Source of the DNA: Mixta hanseatica
Lineage (GTDB): Bacteria; Pseudomonadota; Gammaproteobacteria; Enterobacterales; Enterobacteriaceae
Assembly (NCBI RefSeq): GCF_023517775.1
Contig: NZ_CP082904.1
Span: 372,001 to 436,000, forward strand
DNA length: 64,000 nucleotides
Reading direction: 5' to 3'
In this document: positions 19,461 through 28,599 of the stretch, piece by piece
How positions within the stretch are numbered: the stretch's first letter is position 1
How the letters are laid out: the number at the start of each line of letters is the position of its first letter
The notes under the pieces: generated by a model
Seen by the model: the letters and a program-made list of their open reading frames with translations, nothing else
The model's database searches: none
What the model was told of the DNA's origin: nothing
Translations under genes and position numbers: made by a program

Positions 19461-22190
19461 CTAGAAAGCGTAACTGACCTGTAGAATGCCAAACATCTCA
19501 ATATAATTGGCGGACCCTCTCTGCTGGCTGATTTCTCCGCTCAGCTGCAAATTCGGGACAGGCTGTCCTGTTACTCCCACCTTGATTTCTACACTCTCTT
19601 TAGCGCCGGACTGCTGATTACCGCCGTTATTCATGTTTACCCCAAAAGCGCGGCTGTTATGAAGCCAGTTCGCTTCCAGCCAGGGGCGGAAAGCCGTTGC
19701 CTGCGCAGTAGCTGTTGTGCTGGCCATCCAACTGCGCAGGCCGATACGTGCAAGAATATTTCCGTCGCCCGTTCCCTTGACCCGGGTGCCGTAAATTTCA
19801 TTCATGGCTTTGTCTTTTACATCCATGAAAACAGCCTGAGCATGCGGCTCCAGCCAGAATCTGAAGTTCTGATACTGTCCTGCCGGCTGAATATAGCCCG
19901 CCTCCAGTGCTGCGCTAAAGCCTTTTAACCGATACTTCTCGCTGGGCAAGCCTTCACCGGTTACATAACTATCGAACCAGTTATATTGTAGCCAACTATC
20001 CAGCCATGCGCCCTGCTGACGGTTTTGGTCATTAAACCAGCTACCATAAACGCCCATACTGTATCCATTGATCTCAGCTTTTGAGCGGTAGCCTGTAAGC
20101 GTGGAACGTGTTTTATTATGGTTATTGCCATAGCCTGCCATCATGCCTACATTTGAGCTGCCCTGGCTGTTTTCCCATTGCGCGATATCACCACCCATCT
20201 GCAAAACATAGCTGTTACTTTTTGTTTTTAGCTGTCCGCTGATATCGGTAAAACGAGCATGGCCTCCACCCTGGCGCAGCCAAAAAGATGACATGCGCGC
20301 TTTATCTGATGGGGTCCGCTGCCCTGACTGACGACCGTACATGCTGGTGATAAATAATTTATTCGCTGCGGCCAGGTTGGCGATATAGCTGGCACTTTCC
20401 GGTCGATAGGCACGGATGCGCGACTCGTCAGTATTGCCGTTGTTGCCGCCGCCGTTGTCGCCGTTGTCGCCGTTGTCGCCGTTGTCGCCGTTGCCATTAT
20501 CGGGCGGGGGGGGTTCTTCTTCCAGATAAGAAACCAGATACCAGTTTTTATCTTTCTGCCTTAAGAAATAATCATACAGACCCGCTGTCGTTCTTCCCTG
20601 TTGCGTAAAGATACCATTGGAGGTGCCATTAACTTCGATCAGCAAAATGCCGTTATCGGTTTCAGCGCCGTTTCCGGCGATTTTCTTAATAGTTAACTGC
20701 GTATTGCCTGAAGTATTGCCTTTAACGATAATGCGATCTGATGCGGAACCGTCCCCAGCAAGCTGTGTATTCATTACAATTTTGCCATTGTCCCCGTGAT
20801 AGTCACCATCAATGGTCAAGGTTTTAAATGTGTCGGGCAAAAATTCCATTGAAGATGAACTGAGCGTCAGCGTATTTAAGTGGCTATCGCCGTTAATCTG
20901 CCACCGACTGTTATTTCCGCTTAGGGAAAGTTCTATTTCTCCCATGTCTGCCTTATTAATAGCGCTCAAAAGGTATGAATTGTCGGTAAGCTCCAGATTA
21001 ATTTCCCCCTTCTCGGTGGCGTAAATATCACCATAAGCAACAAGCTGGTGATTTTTTAAAGTTGTTTCACCTAAAGAATGGATTGCAAAAATATTCGCTG
21101 GCTTACTGGCCTGCGCTGTGCCCAGCGTTGTGTTGCCATTCAGCTCTGTTTTGGCATTTTCTCCAGTATAGATAAAATAAAGCGGGCTGGAATGATAAGA
21201 GTCGTCAGTAAATTTAATATCAAGATCGCCATTCACTTTAAGACTGCTTCCGCTGGCATTTGAAATACCACGACCTGTTACGCCATCTGCAACTTTAATT
21301 AAAATAGAGGTATTTCCCGTTTCGCCGATGGCATCAGCCTGCTGGCTGATGCCATTAGCAAACTCATGCGCCGCCTCTACATAGAGAATAATGTCGTCTA
21401 CTTTGAAAGTAGAACCCTGTTCATTAAGTATGCCGATCACGCCCGGTGAATTTTCATCCTGAACGCGCAGATTAACATTATTCATCGTCAGCTGAGCGCT
21501 TTCGCTAGTCGTTGAGCTCTCCAGCCGGTGAGTGTTAACAATCCCAGCCGTAAAATATTTCCTTGAGGCTGACGAGGTCACCGTTATATCACTATTGCCG
21601 GTAATATTCATTACGGAGCCTGCTGCATTAGTGATGCCGCTGGCTAAATAGCGGTGTCCTGTAGTTTCATCTTCCCCAGCGTTGACAACGATATAGACAT
21701 TCTCCGCTGTTAGCGTAGAGGCATTATTGGCCAACAGTCCGGCATTAAAATGTTTTCCCTCCTGTAGATTAATGCTGGTTAAACCTTTCAGATTAACTGA
21801 ACTGCCGCTATCAGCATCAACGCCGTGTTGATTGTTAATACCGTTAACCGTCAGGTTATTGGCGGTGAAACGTCCCTGAGATTTGATGCCGATAACGCTG
21901 TTTTTTTTTGTTTCCGGTACCGTTTTGGATGACGTTACCTTTGAGCCATTGCCCAAATCAAGCGATGAATTGCTACCGCTAACAAATATGGTACTGTAGC
22001 CGTTATTGTATTCGCCGCGATCGTCAACCGTAATCGCTCCCTGAACGATCGCCGTCTGCCCCAGGCTGACGTCCAGCTTATCTTTTACCGAGCCATCTTC
22101 AAGGATAACTGTGTTAGCCAGCGCAGAACCAGACGCTAATGCCAGCGTTATATGGATGGCGATTAGTTTTCTCTTTTTCCGTATGTGCAT
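19461..22190 (-). CDS. Autotransporter adhesin, type Va (pertactin-like passenger)
   Basis: 909 residues. A Sec signal peptide ends near ALASGSALAN (about 1-25). The passenger (about 27-560) is rich in Asn, Thr, Ser and Gly with repeated beta-helix-like strands. A linker with EEEPPPPD and four Asn-Gly-Asp repeats comes next. Then ADESYI-like ESASYIANLAAANKLF leads into a C-terminal beta-barrel of about 270 residues ending in Tyr-Ala-Phe, the outer-membrane assembly signal. AAGGAAG precedes the ATG. Its substrate or ligand is unknown. It sits between trpS and cysG where E. coli has other genes, and it contains homopolymer tracts (A9, C8). Function as adhesin is inferred from architecture only. 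Confidence 0.88.
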   Translation of the reverse strand: MHIRKKRKLIAIHITLALASGSALANTVILEDGSVKDKLDVSLGQTAIVQGAITVDDRGEYNNGYSTIFVSGSNSSLDLGNGSKVTSSKTVPETKKNSVIGIKSQGRFTANNLTVNGINNQHGVDADSGSSVNLKGLTSINLQEGKHFNAGLLANNASTLTAENVYIVVNAGEDETTGHRYLASGITNAAGSVMNITGNSDITVTSSASRKYFTAGIVNTHRLESSTTSESAQLTMNNVNLRVQDENSPGVIGILNEQGSTFKVDDIILYVEAAHEFANGISQQADAIGETGNTSILIKVADGVTGRGISNASGSSLKVNGDLDIKFTDDSYHSSPLYFIYTGENAKTELNGNTTLGTAQASKPANIFAIHSLGETTLKNHQLVAYGDIYATEKGEINLELTDNSYLLSAINKADMGEIELSLSGNNSRWQINGDSHLNTLTLSSSSMEFLPDTFKTLTIDGDYHGDNGKIVMNTQLAGDGSASDRIIVKGNTSGNTQLTIKKIAGNGAETDNGILLIEVNGTSNGIFTQQGRTTAGLYDYFLRQKDKNWYLVSYLEEEPPPPDNGNGDNGDNGDNGDNGGGNNGNTDESRIRAYRPESASYIANLAAANKLFITSMYGRQSGQRTPSDKARMSSFWLRQGGGHARFTDISGQLKTKSNSYVLQMGGDIAQWENSQGSSNVGMMAGYGNNHNKTRSTLTGYRSKAEINGYSMGVYGSWFNDQNRQQGAWLDSWLQYNWFDSYVTGEGLPSEKYRLKGFSAALEAGYIQPAGQYQNFRFWLEPHAQAVFMDVKDKAMNEIYGTRVKGTGDGNILARIGLRSWMASTTATAQATAFRPWLEANWLHNSRAFGVNMNNGGNQQSGAKESVEIKVGVTGQPVPNLQLSGEISQQRGSANYIEMFGILQVSYAF
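20454..20489 (-). repeat. Four 9-bp tandem repeats in autotransporter linker
   Basis: GTTGTCGCC occurs four times exactly on the plus strand, encoding Asn-Gly-Asp repeats on the minus strand. In frame, so copy-number change would alter linker length without breaking the gene. Confidence 0.95.
20506..20513 (-). repeat. C8 homopolymer inside autotransporter coding sequence
   Basis: Eight G on the plus strand (C on the coding strand) encode most of the Pro-Pro-Pro-Pro segment between passenger and barrel. A one-base slip would remove the barrel. Confidence 0.9.
21901..21909 (-). repeat. A9 homopolymer inside autotransporter coding sequence
   Basis: Nine T on the plus strand (A on the coding strand) in codons for Thr-Lys-Lys-Asn near residue 95. 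A slip here would stop translation early in the passenger. Confidence 0.9.
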
Positions 22191-22604
22191 TTTATCTTCC
22201 TTAATTATTTGCTTCCACTATTCAAAATAATCGGCGCGGAGAAGGGTGATCAATAAGGGTGTAGGCGTATTAGCATGCAATATAATGCTCCGCGCAAGGG
22301 GAGTTATAGTCATTCTCTCATGAGTTAATAGGTTGAATTAATTTATGCTTTATCCACATACGCGAAAGCATGATGGTTGCCATATAATGACCGCTGTACA
22401 ATCTCGTTAATAATAAATACCTACCTGTATTTAAATGGAGATCGTACAGCAATTTAAAGGAAACTAAAGGATTTATCAAAACATCTATGGGCTGATTAAA
22501 AAGCATTTTTGTTTCAATTAATACAAACTAAATATTCTTAATAACCATTTAACTGATAGAGAAATGTCTGAAAATAAAAATTATTGAAGGAGGGGGGTTA
22601 TTTT
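22191..22604. other. AT-rich intergenic region upstream of autotransporter
   Basis: About 410 bases without a convincing gene. It contains an 8-bp inverted repeat (GCGCGGAG near 22234, CTCCGCGC near 22288) and a nested stem-loop at 22393-22450. The autotransporter promoter must lie in its left part. A minus-strand frame at 22318-22506 is rejected. Confidence 0.5.
22393..22450. repeat. Nested inverted repeat / cruciform element
   Basis: Outer arms GCTGTACAATCTC (22393-22405) and GAGATCGTACAGC (22438-22450) pair over 13 positions with one mismatch. The loop holds a second perfect stem AAATAC / GTATTT (22415-22432). No T-tract follows closely on the plus strand. It could be an RNA structure or a protein-binding site; its role is unknown. 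Confidence 0.6.
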
Positions 22605-22655
22605 ATGATTACGCTGACCGGATTTTTCCTGATTGGCACCAGCTGCACGCATTAA
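22605..22655 (+). CDS. Possible 16-residue micro-ORF with strong ribosome site
   Basis: ATG at 22605, product MITLTGFFLIGTSCTH, 16 residues, hydrophobic centre with one Cys. It is preceded by GAAGGAGGGGGG, one of the strongest Shine-Dalgarno sequences in the window, at about 8 bases spacing, and followed 25 bases later by a rho-independent terminator on the same strand. I do not recognise the peptide. It could be a small membrane peptide, a toxin-like peptide, or a chance frame. Confidence 0.4.
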   Translation: MITLTGFFLIGTSCTH

Positions 22656-22679
22656 TATAAAAGATGTTTTCAGAAAATG

Positions 22680-22726
22680 GGGTTAACCGGGACGCTTTAA
22701 TTGTATTTTTCCGGTTAACCCTTTTT
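22680..22726. terminator. Terminator between micro-ORF and cysG
   Basis: GGGTTAACCGG / CCGGTTAACCC, a perfect 11-bp stem with a 20-base loop followed by TTTTTA on the plus strand. It abuts the cysG stop codon. The U-tract favours termination of plus-strand transcripts, although cysG transcription (minus) would also fold it. Confidence 0.7.
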
Positions 22727-22727
22727 A

Positions 22728-24098
22728 TTAAGAAGAGAACCAGTTCAATTTTTCACGCAGCGCAACCACTTGCCCAACGATAATCAGGCTGGGGCTGACC
22801 ACCTGCGTCGCCAGGCTCTCCAACTGGGCCAGTTCACCGCTAACTACGCGTTGACGTGTGCTGGTGCCATTCTCAACCAGTGCGACCGGCATCGACGCCG
22901 GCATGCCGTGCGCCTGCAACTGCCGCTGAATTTCACCCGCCTGCGCTAGCCCCATATAAAACACCAGCGTTTGCTGTTCCGTCGCCAGGTTGGCCCAGTC
23001 CAGCTGGTAATCCTGTTTACGATGCCCGGTAACAAAGCGCACGCTGTGTGAATAATCGCGATGGGTTAACGGGATGCCGCTATAGGCGGAGCAGCCGGAA
23101 GCGGCGGTAATACCGGGCACCACGGAAAAGGGGATATTGCTACCCTGCAGTGCCTCCAGTTCTTCGCCGCCGCGCCCAAAGATAAAGGGATCGCCGCCTT
23201 TCAGACGCACCACGCGTTTTCCACGCTGCGCCTGCTCCAGCAGAATCTGATTGATCTCCTCCTGTGGGACGCAATGATGACCGGCGCGCTTGCCGACAAA
23301 AATTTTTTCCGCATCACGACGCGCCAGCTGCAACACTTCATCAGAGACCAGCCGATCGTAAACCACGATATCCGCCTGCTGAATTTGCTGTAACCCTTTC
23401 AGAGTTAATAGCCCGGCATCGCCCGGTCCGGCGCCGACCAGTACCAGCTCACCGCGTTTATCCAGCGGCTGGTTAAACAGCTCATCGGTTAAGGCGGTTG
23501 CCCGTTGGGTATCATTATTCGCCAGCGACTGCGCCAGACGATCGCTGACAAACAGCTTTTCCCAGAAGCGACGGCGCTCAGCGCCGGTAGCGTACTGCGC
23601 TTTCACCCGCTGGCGCAGCGTGCCGGCCAGCGCGGCCAGTTTGCCTAAATGCTGCGGCAGCAACGCCTCCAGTTTTTCCCGCAGCAGACGGGCCAACACG
23701 GGCGCGCGTCCGCCGGAGGAAACGGCAATCATCAACGGAGAGCGATCGATAACTGAAGGCATAATCGCGCTGGCCTGCGCGGGCGCATCCACCACGTTAC
23801 AAAACAGACGCCGCGCCTCCGCTGCCTGGCTAACATGCTGATTAACCTGTTCATCGCTGGTGGCGGCGATCACCAGCCAGCACTCATCTAGCAGCTCGGG
23901 AGAAAAAGGCCGATGCAGCAGGGTCGCCTCGCCAGCCTGCTGCCACTCATAAAACGGCGTGCTGAAATCGAGCGCGCATACGCGTAGCTGTGCGCCGGCA
24001 TCCAGTAATAATCGGGCTTTACGCGCAGCGACTTCGCCGGCGCCCACCAGCAGACAGGCTCTGCCACGTAGCTGACAAAAAAGCGGTAGGTAATCCAT
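22728..24098 (-). CDS. cysG: Siroheme synthase CysG (trifunctional)
   Basis: Makes siroheme for sulfite and nitrite reductases from uroporphyrinogen III. 456 residues, as in E. coli (457). The N-terminal NAD-dependent dehydrogenase/ferrochelatase half has [31 protein letters not shown] split as Rossmann strand and GAGEVA loop. The C-terminal SAM methyltransferase half begins near residue 216 ([20 protein letters not shown]). It contains [17 protein letters not shown] and the PGITAASG motif. Third gene of nirB-nirD-cysG. Confidence 0.97.
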   Translation of the reverse strand: MDYLPLFCQLRGRACLLVGAGEVAARKARLLLDAGAQLRVCALDFSTPFYEWQQAGEATLLHRPFSPELLDECWLVIAATSDEQVNQHVSQAAEARRLFCNVVDAPAQASAIMPSVIDRSPLMIAVSSGGRAPVLARLLREKLEALLPQHLGKLAALAGTLRQRVKAQYATGAERRRFWEKLFVSDRLAQSLANNDTQRATALTDELFNQPLDKRGELVLVGAGPGDAGLLTLKGLQQIQQADIVVYDRLVSDEVLQLARRDAEKIFVGKRAGHHCVPQEEINQILLEQAQRGKRVVRLKGGDPFIFGRGGEELEALQGSNIPFSVVPGITAASGCSAYSGIPLTHRDYSHSVRFVTGHRKQDYQLDWANLATEQQTLVFYMGLAQAGEIQRQLQAHGMPASMPVALVENGTSTRQRVVSGELAQLESLATQVVSPSLIIVGQVVALREKLNWFSS

Positions 24099-24215
24099 GG
24101 TGTTCCCCCGGTTTGCCGGTTTTTATCGTAATGATTCGCAGGTGATGCGGCGCACAGGGTGCGCCGCGGGTAGGAAAATAACTGCTTTTTAACGGAGCTG
24201 CGCTGAATATCGGCC
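24099..24215 (-). other. nirD-cysG spacer with hairpin, site of missing nirC
   Basis: 117 bases between nirD and cysG, where E. coli has nirC. A perfect 9-bp hairpin GCGGCGCAC / GTGCGCCGC with a 3-base loop lies at 24147-24167. It has no U-tract, so it may serve in mRNA processing or stability and is probably not a terminator. Confidence 0.6.
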
Positions 24216-24545
24216 TTAATCGCAGGCGACTTCGACCTGACCTTCACGCACCCGCACCGGCCAGCTGCGTACAGAACGACTGGCGTCTTCCATGCAGAGG
24301 CCATCGCGCAAACGGAAGCGCTGTTTTTTAAGCGGGCTGGCGACCCACAGATCTTGTTGATGCTCAGCAATAATCCCACGTGACAGCACGCTGGCCTCGG
24401 CAAAGGGATCGATATTGCTGATGGCATACAGCTCTTCATCCGCACGCGGGCGGAAAATCGCCACCTGTTCGCCATCAACCAGAGCACAAACGCCGGTAGC
24501 AGGCAGGATCGCTTCTAATTTACAGACGGTTTGCCAGCGGCTCAT
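24216..24545 (-). CDS. nirD: Nitrite reductase (NADH) small subunit
   Basis: Cytoplasmic partner of NirB. 109 residues of the Rieske-like fold. The usual Cys-His iron-sulfur ligand pairs are not all present, as is normal for NirD. Sequence features include LPATGVCALVDGEQVAIFR and YAISNIDPFAEASVLSRG. It overlaps nirB by 4 bases, so stoichiometric translation is likely. Confidence 0.96.
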   Translation of the reverse strand: MSRWQTVCKLEAILPATGVCALVDGEQVAIFRPRADEELYAISNIDPFAEASVLSRGIIAEHQQDLWVASPLKKQRFRLRDGLCMEDASRSVRSWPVRVREGQVEVACD

Positions 24546-27085
24546 GCCTGTTCCTCCTCTTCAACCAGTTTGATCGCGATACGCTCGTGCGGACGCGCCG
24601 GACGATGCTGACCACGCTCTTCAACTATTTGCACCAGCGGATCGCGCTGGGTGCTATTGATGAAGTGAGTGAAGCGGGTCTGTGCTTCAGGGCGCTCAAG
24701 AGTGGCTTTCCATTCACAGATAACACGGCTGCGTAGCTGGGCCATATCATTTTCCAGCTGCTCGTTCAGGCCTAGCTTGTCGTCAATAACAATGTTGCGT
24801 ACGTAATTGATGCCGCCTTCCAGACTTTCCAGCCAGGTCGATGTGCGCTGCAGCTTATCCGCGGTGCGGATATAGAGCATCATAAAGCGGTCGAGATAGC
24901 GTAACAGCGTCTCTTTATCAAGATCGGCCGCCAGCAGATCGGCATGGCGCGGTTTCATCCCGCCGTTACCGCAGACGTAAAGGTTCCAGCCTTTATCGGT
25001 AGCGATGATACCGACATCTTTGCCCTGTGCTTCAGCACATTCACGCGTACAGCCAGAGACGCCGAATTTCATTTTGTGCGGGGTACGGATGCCTTTATAG
25101 CGGTTTTCCAGCTCGATGCCGAAGCCGAGGCTGTCGCCAACGCCATAGCGGCACCAGGTACTGCCGATACAGGTTTTCGCCATGCGTAACGCTTTCGCGT
25201 AGGCGTGACCGGTTTCAAACCCGGCGTCAATCAGTTGACGCCAGATAGCCGGTAAATCATCTTTCTGCGCGCCGAACAGACCGATACGCTGCGAGCCGGT
25301 GATTTTGGTATACAGATTATACTGGCGTGCAACCTGCCCAATCACCATCAGCCCTTCAGGGCTGATCTCGCCGCCCGGCGAACGCGGGATCACTGAATAG
25401 GTGCCATCTTTCTGGATGTTGCCGAGGAAATTATCGTTGCTGTCCTGCAACGGCGCATGCTCGGGTTGCAGGACATAGTCGTTCCAGCAGGAAGCGAGCA
25501 GCGAGCCGACGGTGGGCTTACAGACTTCACAGCCGTAGCCTTTACCATATTTTTTCAGCAGCTCATCGAAGCTCTTAATTCCTTCCACGCGGATCAGGTG
25601 GTAAAGCTCCTGACGCGACCAGGCGAAGTGTTCACACAGATGGTTGTTCACTTCGATGCCCTGGCGGCTCAGTTCGGCGTTCAGCACCTGAGTAACCAGC
25701 GGGATACAGCCGCCGCAACCGGTACCGGCGCGGGTTTCCGCTTTGATGGCGGCAACGGTATGGCAACCTTTCGCCACGGCCTGGATGATATCGCCTTTCG
25801 AAACATCGAAGCAGGAACAGATCTGCGCGCTGTCCGGGAGCGACTCCACGCCCAGCGCAGGTTTTTCGCCGCCGGCATGTGCGGGCAGGATTAAGCTGTC
25901 CGGATGCTCCGGCAGTTTGATTTGGTTAAGCACCAGCTGCTGCAACTGGCCATAGTCGCTGGTATCGCCTACCAGCACTGCGCCCAGCAGGTATTGATTA
26001 TCCGGGCTGACCACCAGGCGTTTATAAACGCCGCTTTGCTCGTTCAGATAAACGTAGCTGCGCGCCCCTGGGGTACGGCCATGCGCGTCGCCGATACCGC
26101 CAACGTCAACGCCCAGCAGTTTCAGCTTGGCGCTCATATCCGCGCCGCAGAACTGATTCTCACGGCCCAGTAAATGATCGCTGGCGACCTGCGCCATTTT
26201 ATAGCCTGGCGCAACCAGCCCGAAAATTTTCTCATTCCAGGCCGCACACTCGCCGATGGCGTAAATATCCGGATCGGCCGTCTGGCAAACATCGTTAATC
26301 TGGATGCCGCCGCGCGGACCGACCGGCAGTTCGCACTGACGAGCCAGCTTATCCTGCGCGCGGATACCGGTAGAGAACACGATAAAATCGACATCCAGAC
26401 TGGTGCCGTCAGCAAACTCCAGCGTTTTACCCGGCGTATGGTGAACAATATTTTTAGTATTTTTGCTGGTATGAACGCGCACGCCCATCTGTTCTATTTT
26501 CTGGCGCAGCTGACCGCCGCCTTGCACATCAAGCTGCTCAGCCATTAGCACCGGAGCGAATTCGATAACGTGCGTTTCAATGCCGAGGTTTTTCAGCGCG
26601 CCGGCCGCTTCCAGACCCAACAGACCGCCGCCGATGACCGCGCCGCTTTTACTGCGACGCGCGCATTCTTCAATAGCGTTCAGATCTTCAATGGTGCGAT
26701 AGACGAAGCAGTCCGGGCCGTCAGATCCCTGAATCGGCGGGATCCACGGCCAGGAGCCGGTCGCCAGAATCAGCTTGTCATACTGAACGGCGCGACCGCT
26801 GCTGGAGTGAATCACTTTTTCCTGACGGTTCAGGGTGATTGCACGTTCGCCAAGCAGTACGCGGACGCCATGTTTTTCGTAATAGCCTTCACGGACCAGC
26901 GAAAGTTCGTCAGCGGTATGATGGGAAAAGTATGCGGAGAGATGGACGCGGTCGTAAGCCACGCGGGGTTCTTCACAGAAGACGGTAATTTCGAACTGGC
27001 CCGGTTCGGCTTTATCGATCAGTTCTTCAATGAAGCGGTGGCCAACCATGCCATTACCAATGATGGCGAGTTTGACAGTGCTCAT
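24542..27085 (-). CDS. nirB: Nitrite reductase (NADH) large subunit
   Basis: Cytoplasmic NADH-dependent reduction of nitrite to ammonium, using FAD, [2Fe-2S], [4Fe-4S] and siroheme. 847 residues (E. coli 847). The N-terminal FAD/NAD oxidoreductase has IGNGMVGHRF and ATGSWPWIPPIQG. The BFD-like [2Fe-2S] domain has CSCFDVSKG and GTGCGGC. The siroheme/[4Fe-4S] ligands are in SGCTRECAEAQGKDVG and YVCGNGG. Expression is from an FNR/NarL promoter just upstream. Confidence 0.98.
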   Translation of the reverse strand: MSTVKLAIIGNGMVGHRFIEELIDKAEPGQFEITVFCEEPRVAYDRVHLSAYFSHHTADELSLVREGYYEKHGVRVLLGERAITLNRQEKVIHSSSGRAVQYDKLILATGSWPWIPPIQGSDGPDCFVYRTIEDLNAIEECARRSKSGAVIGGGLLGLEAAGALKNLGIETHVIEFAPVLMAEQLDVQGGGQLRQKIEQMGVRVHTSKNTKNIVHHTPGKTLEFADGTSLDVDFIVFSTGIRAQDKLARQCELPVGPRGGIQINDVCQTADPDIYAIGECAAWNEKIFGLVAPGYKMAQVASDHLLGRENQFCGADMSAKLKLLGVDVGGIGDAHGRTPGARSYVYLNEQSGVYKRLVVSPDNQYLLGAVLVGDTSDYGQLQQLVLNQIKLPEHPDSLILPAHAGGEKPALGVESLPDSAQICSCFDVSKGDIIQAVAKGCHTVAAIKAETRAGTGCGGCIPLVTQVLNAELSRQGIEVNNHLCEHFAWSRQELYHLIRVEGIKSFDELLKKYGKGYGCEVCKPTVGSLLASCWNDYVLQPEHAPLQDSNDNFLGNIQKDGTYSVIPRSPGGEISPEGLMVIGQVARQYNLYTKITGSQRIGLFGAQKDDLPAIWRQLIDAGFETGHAYAKALRMAKTCIGSTWCRYGVGDSLGFGIELENRYKGIRTPHKMKFGVSGCTRECAEAQGKDVGIIATDKGWNLYVCGNGGMKPRHADLLAADLDKETLLRYLDRFMMLYIRTADKLQRTSTWLESLEGGINYVRNIVIDDKLGLNEQLENDMAQLRSRVICEWKATLERPEAQTRFTHFINSTQRDPLVQIVEERGQHRPARPHERIAIKLVEEEEQA

Positions 27086-27108
27086 TTTTGCCTCAAAATT
27101 GATCTAAT

Positions 27109-27185
27109 TGGCGCCACAATAGCGCGATTATTAGCAAGCTTATTGATGTGCATCAATTGTGAAGCAAAATACTCCTTTGGGAGTA
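27109..27185 (-). promoter_or_regulatory. nirB promoter: FNR site, NarL/NarP 7-2-7 site, -10
   Basis: FNR box TTGATGTGCATCAA at 27143-27156 is a perfect TTGATN4ATCAA. An inverted heptamer pair TACTCCT-TT-GGGAGTA at 27170-27185 fits the NarL/NarP 7-2-7 arrangement. Their centres are 28 bp apart, equal to the -41.5/-69.5 geometry known for E. coli nirB. This predicts a start point near 27109 with -10 TATTGT at 27116-27121. Anaerobic, nitrate/nitrite-induced expression is inferred. Confidence 0.9.
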
Positions 27186-27312
27186 TGTAGCTGAATTGTG
27201 GGGAATTTTTAGGAAATTAAGTAATATCTGTAACTTAGCCTGTTCGGGTTTGTCCTGGCCACTTTAATCCGTGGTAGCCTGAATCCTCCCCATTTATCCT
27301 CTGGAGCCCGGC

Positions 27313-28599
27313 ATGCTTTCTACTGAACTGCAATGGATTAATCATCTGCGTTTGCCCCAGCGCGAAGGCTTGTGGCAGATTGAAATCGCTGGCGGGAAAA
27401 TCGCCGCTATCAGGCCGCAGCCACAGCTAGCCGATCATCACCCTAACGTGTTGGATGCGGAAGGCGGCCTGGCGCTGCCTCCTTTTGTCGAGCCTCATAT
27501 CCATCTTGATACCACGCAAACCGCCGGCGAACCCGCCTGGAACCAGTCCGGTACGCTGTTTGAAGGCATTGAGCGCTGGGCCGAGCGCAAAGCGCTGCTG
27601 TCTCCGCAGGATGTGAAGCAGCGGGCCGCCCAAACGCTAAAATGGCAAATCGCCAACGGTATTCAGCATGTGCGTACCCATGTAGACGTTTCCGATCCCA
27701 GCCTGACCGCGCTGAAAGCGATGCTGGCGCTGAAGCAGGAGATGGCCGCGTGGATCGATATACAGATTGTCGCTTTCCCGCAGGAGGGTATTCTTTCTTA
27801 TCCTGACGGCCAGGCCTTGCTGGAAGAGGCGCTTCGGCTGGGTGCCGATGTGGTGGGCGCCATTCCGCATTTTGAATTTACCCGTGAATATGGCGTGGAA
27901 TCTTTGCATATCGCCTTTGCGCTGGCGCAGAAGTATCAGCGTCAGGTGGACGTTCACTGTGATGAAATTGATGATGAACAGTCACGCTTTATTGAGACCG
28001 TAGCGGCGTTGGCGCACCGGGAAAAGATGGGGGCGCGCGTGACGGCCAGCCATACGACGGCTATGCACTCTTATAATGGCGCTTATACCTCGCGTTTGTT
28101 TCGACTATTGGCGCTCTCAGGCATTAATTTTGTTGCAAATCCGCTGGTGAATATTCACCTGCAGGGGCGCTTTGATGATTATCCCAAACGACGCGGCGTT
28201 ACCCGGGTAAAAGAGCTGCTGGAGGCGGGCATCAATGTCTGCTTCGGTCATGATGATGTATTTGATCCCTGGTATCCGCTCGGCACCGCCAGCATGTTAC
28301 AGGTGTTGCATATGGGCCTGCATGTTTGTCAGCTGATGGGCTATAAGCAAATAGATCAGGGCCTCAATCTCATTACCCATAACAGTGCAAAAACGCTACA
28401 GCTGGCCGACTACGGCATTCAGGTTGGCAACAGCGCCAGTCTGATTATCCTGCCAGCGGAAAACGGCTTTGATGCAGTTCGGCGTCAGGTGCCCGTACGC
28501 TATTCAATACGTCAGGGAAGGGTGATTGCCGCCACCGAACCGGCGCGTACGCAGGTCTGGCTGGATGAGGCGGAAGAGGTGAATTTTAAACGTGATTAA
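27313..28599 (+). CDS. codA: Cytosine deaminase
   Basis: Amidohydrolase converting cytosine to uracil and ammonia for pyrimidine salvage. 428 residues, very close to E. coli CodA (427). Metal ligands are His62 and His64 in [11 protein letters not shown]. Further active-site segments are [24 protein letters not shown] and [22 protein letters not shown] ribosome site precedes the ATG. The cytosine permease gene codB, normally just upstream, is absent. The gene sits between nirB and tsgA, where E. coli has no gene. Confidence 0.97.
   Translation: MLSTELQWINHLRLPQREGLWQIEIAGGKIAAIRPQPQLADHHPNVLDAEGGLALPPFVEPHIHLDTTQTAGEPAWNQSGTLFEGIERWAERKALLSPQDVKQRAAQTLKWQIANGIQHVRTHVDVSDPSLTALKAMLALKQEMAAWIDIQIVAFPQEGILSYPDGQALLEEALRLGADVVGAIPHFEFTREYGVESLHIAFALAQKYQRQVDVHCDEIDDEQSRFIETVAALAHREKMGARVTASHTTAMHSYNGAYTSRLFRLLALSGINFVANPLVNIHLQGRFDDYPKRRGVTRVKELLEAGINVCFGHDDVFDPWYPLGTASMLQVLHMGLHVCQLMGYKQIDQGLNLITHNSAKTLQLADYGIQVGNSASLIILPAENGFDAVRRQVPVRYSIRQGRVIAATEPARTQVWLDEAEEVNFKRD

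Noticed and set aside
20454..20513. Collagen-like or CRISPR-like repeat array in this stretch
   Set aside because: The repeats are 9-bp coding units within the autotransporter linker, without spacers.
22318..22506. 62-residue minus-strand reading frame in the autotransporter upstream region
   Set aside because: AT-rich, no family resemblance, no good ribosome site, and it overlaps the nested inverted repeat. Most likely chance.
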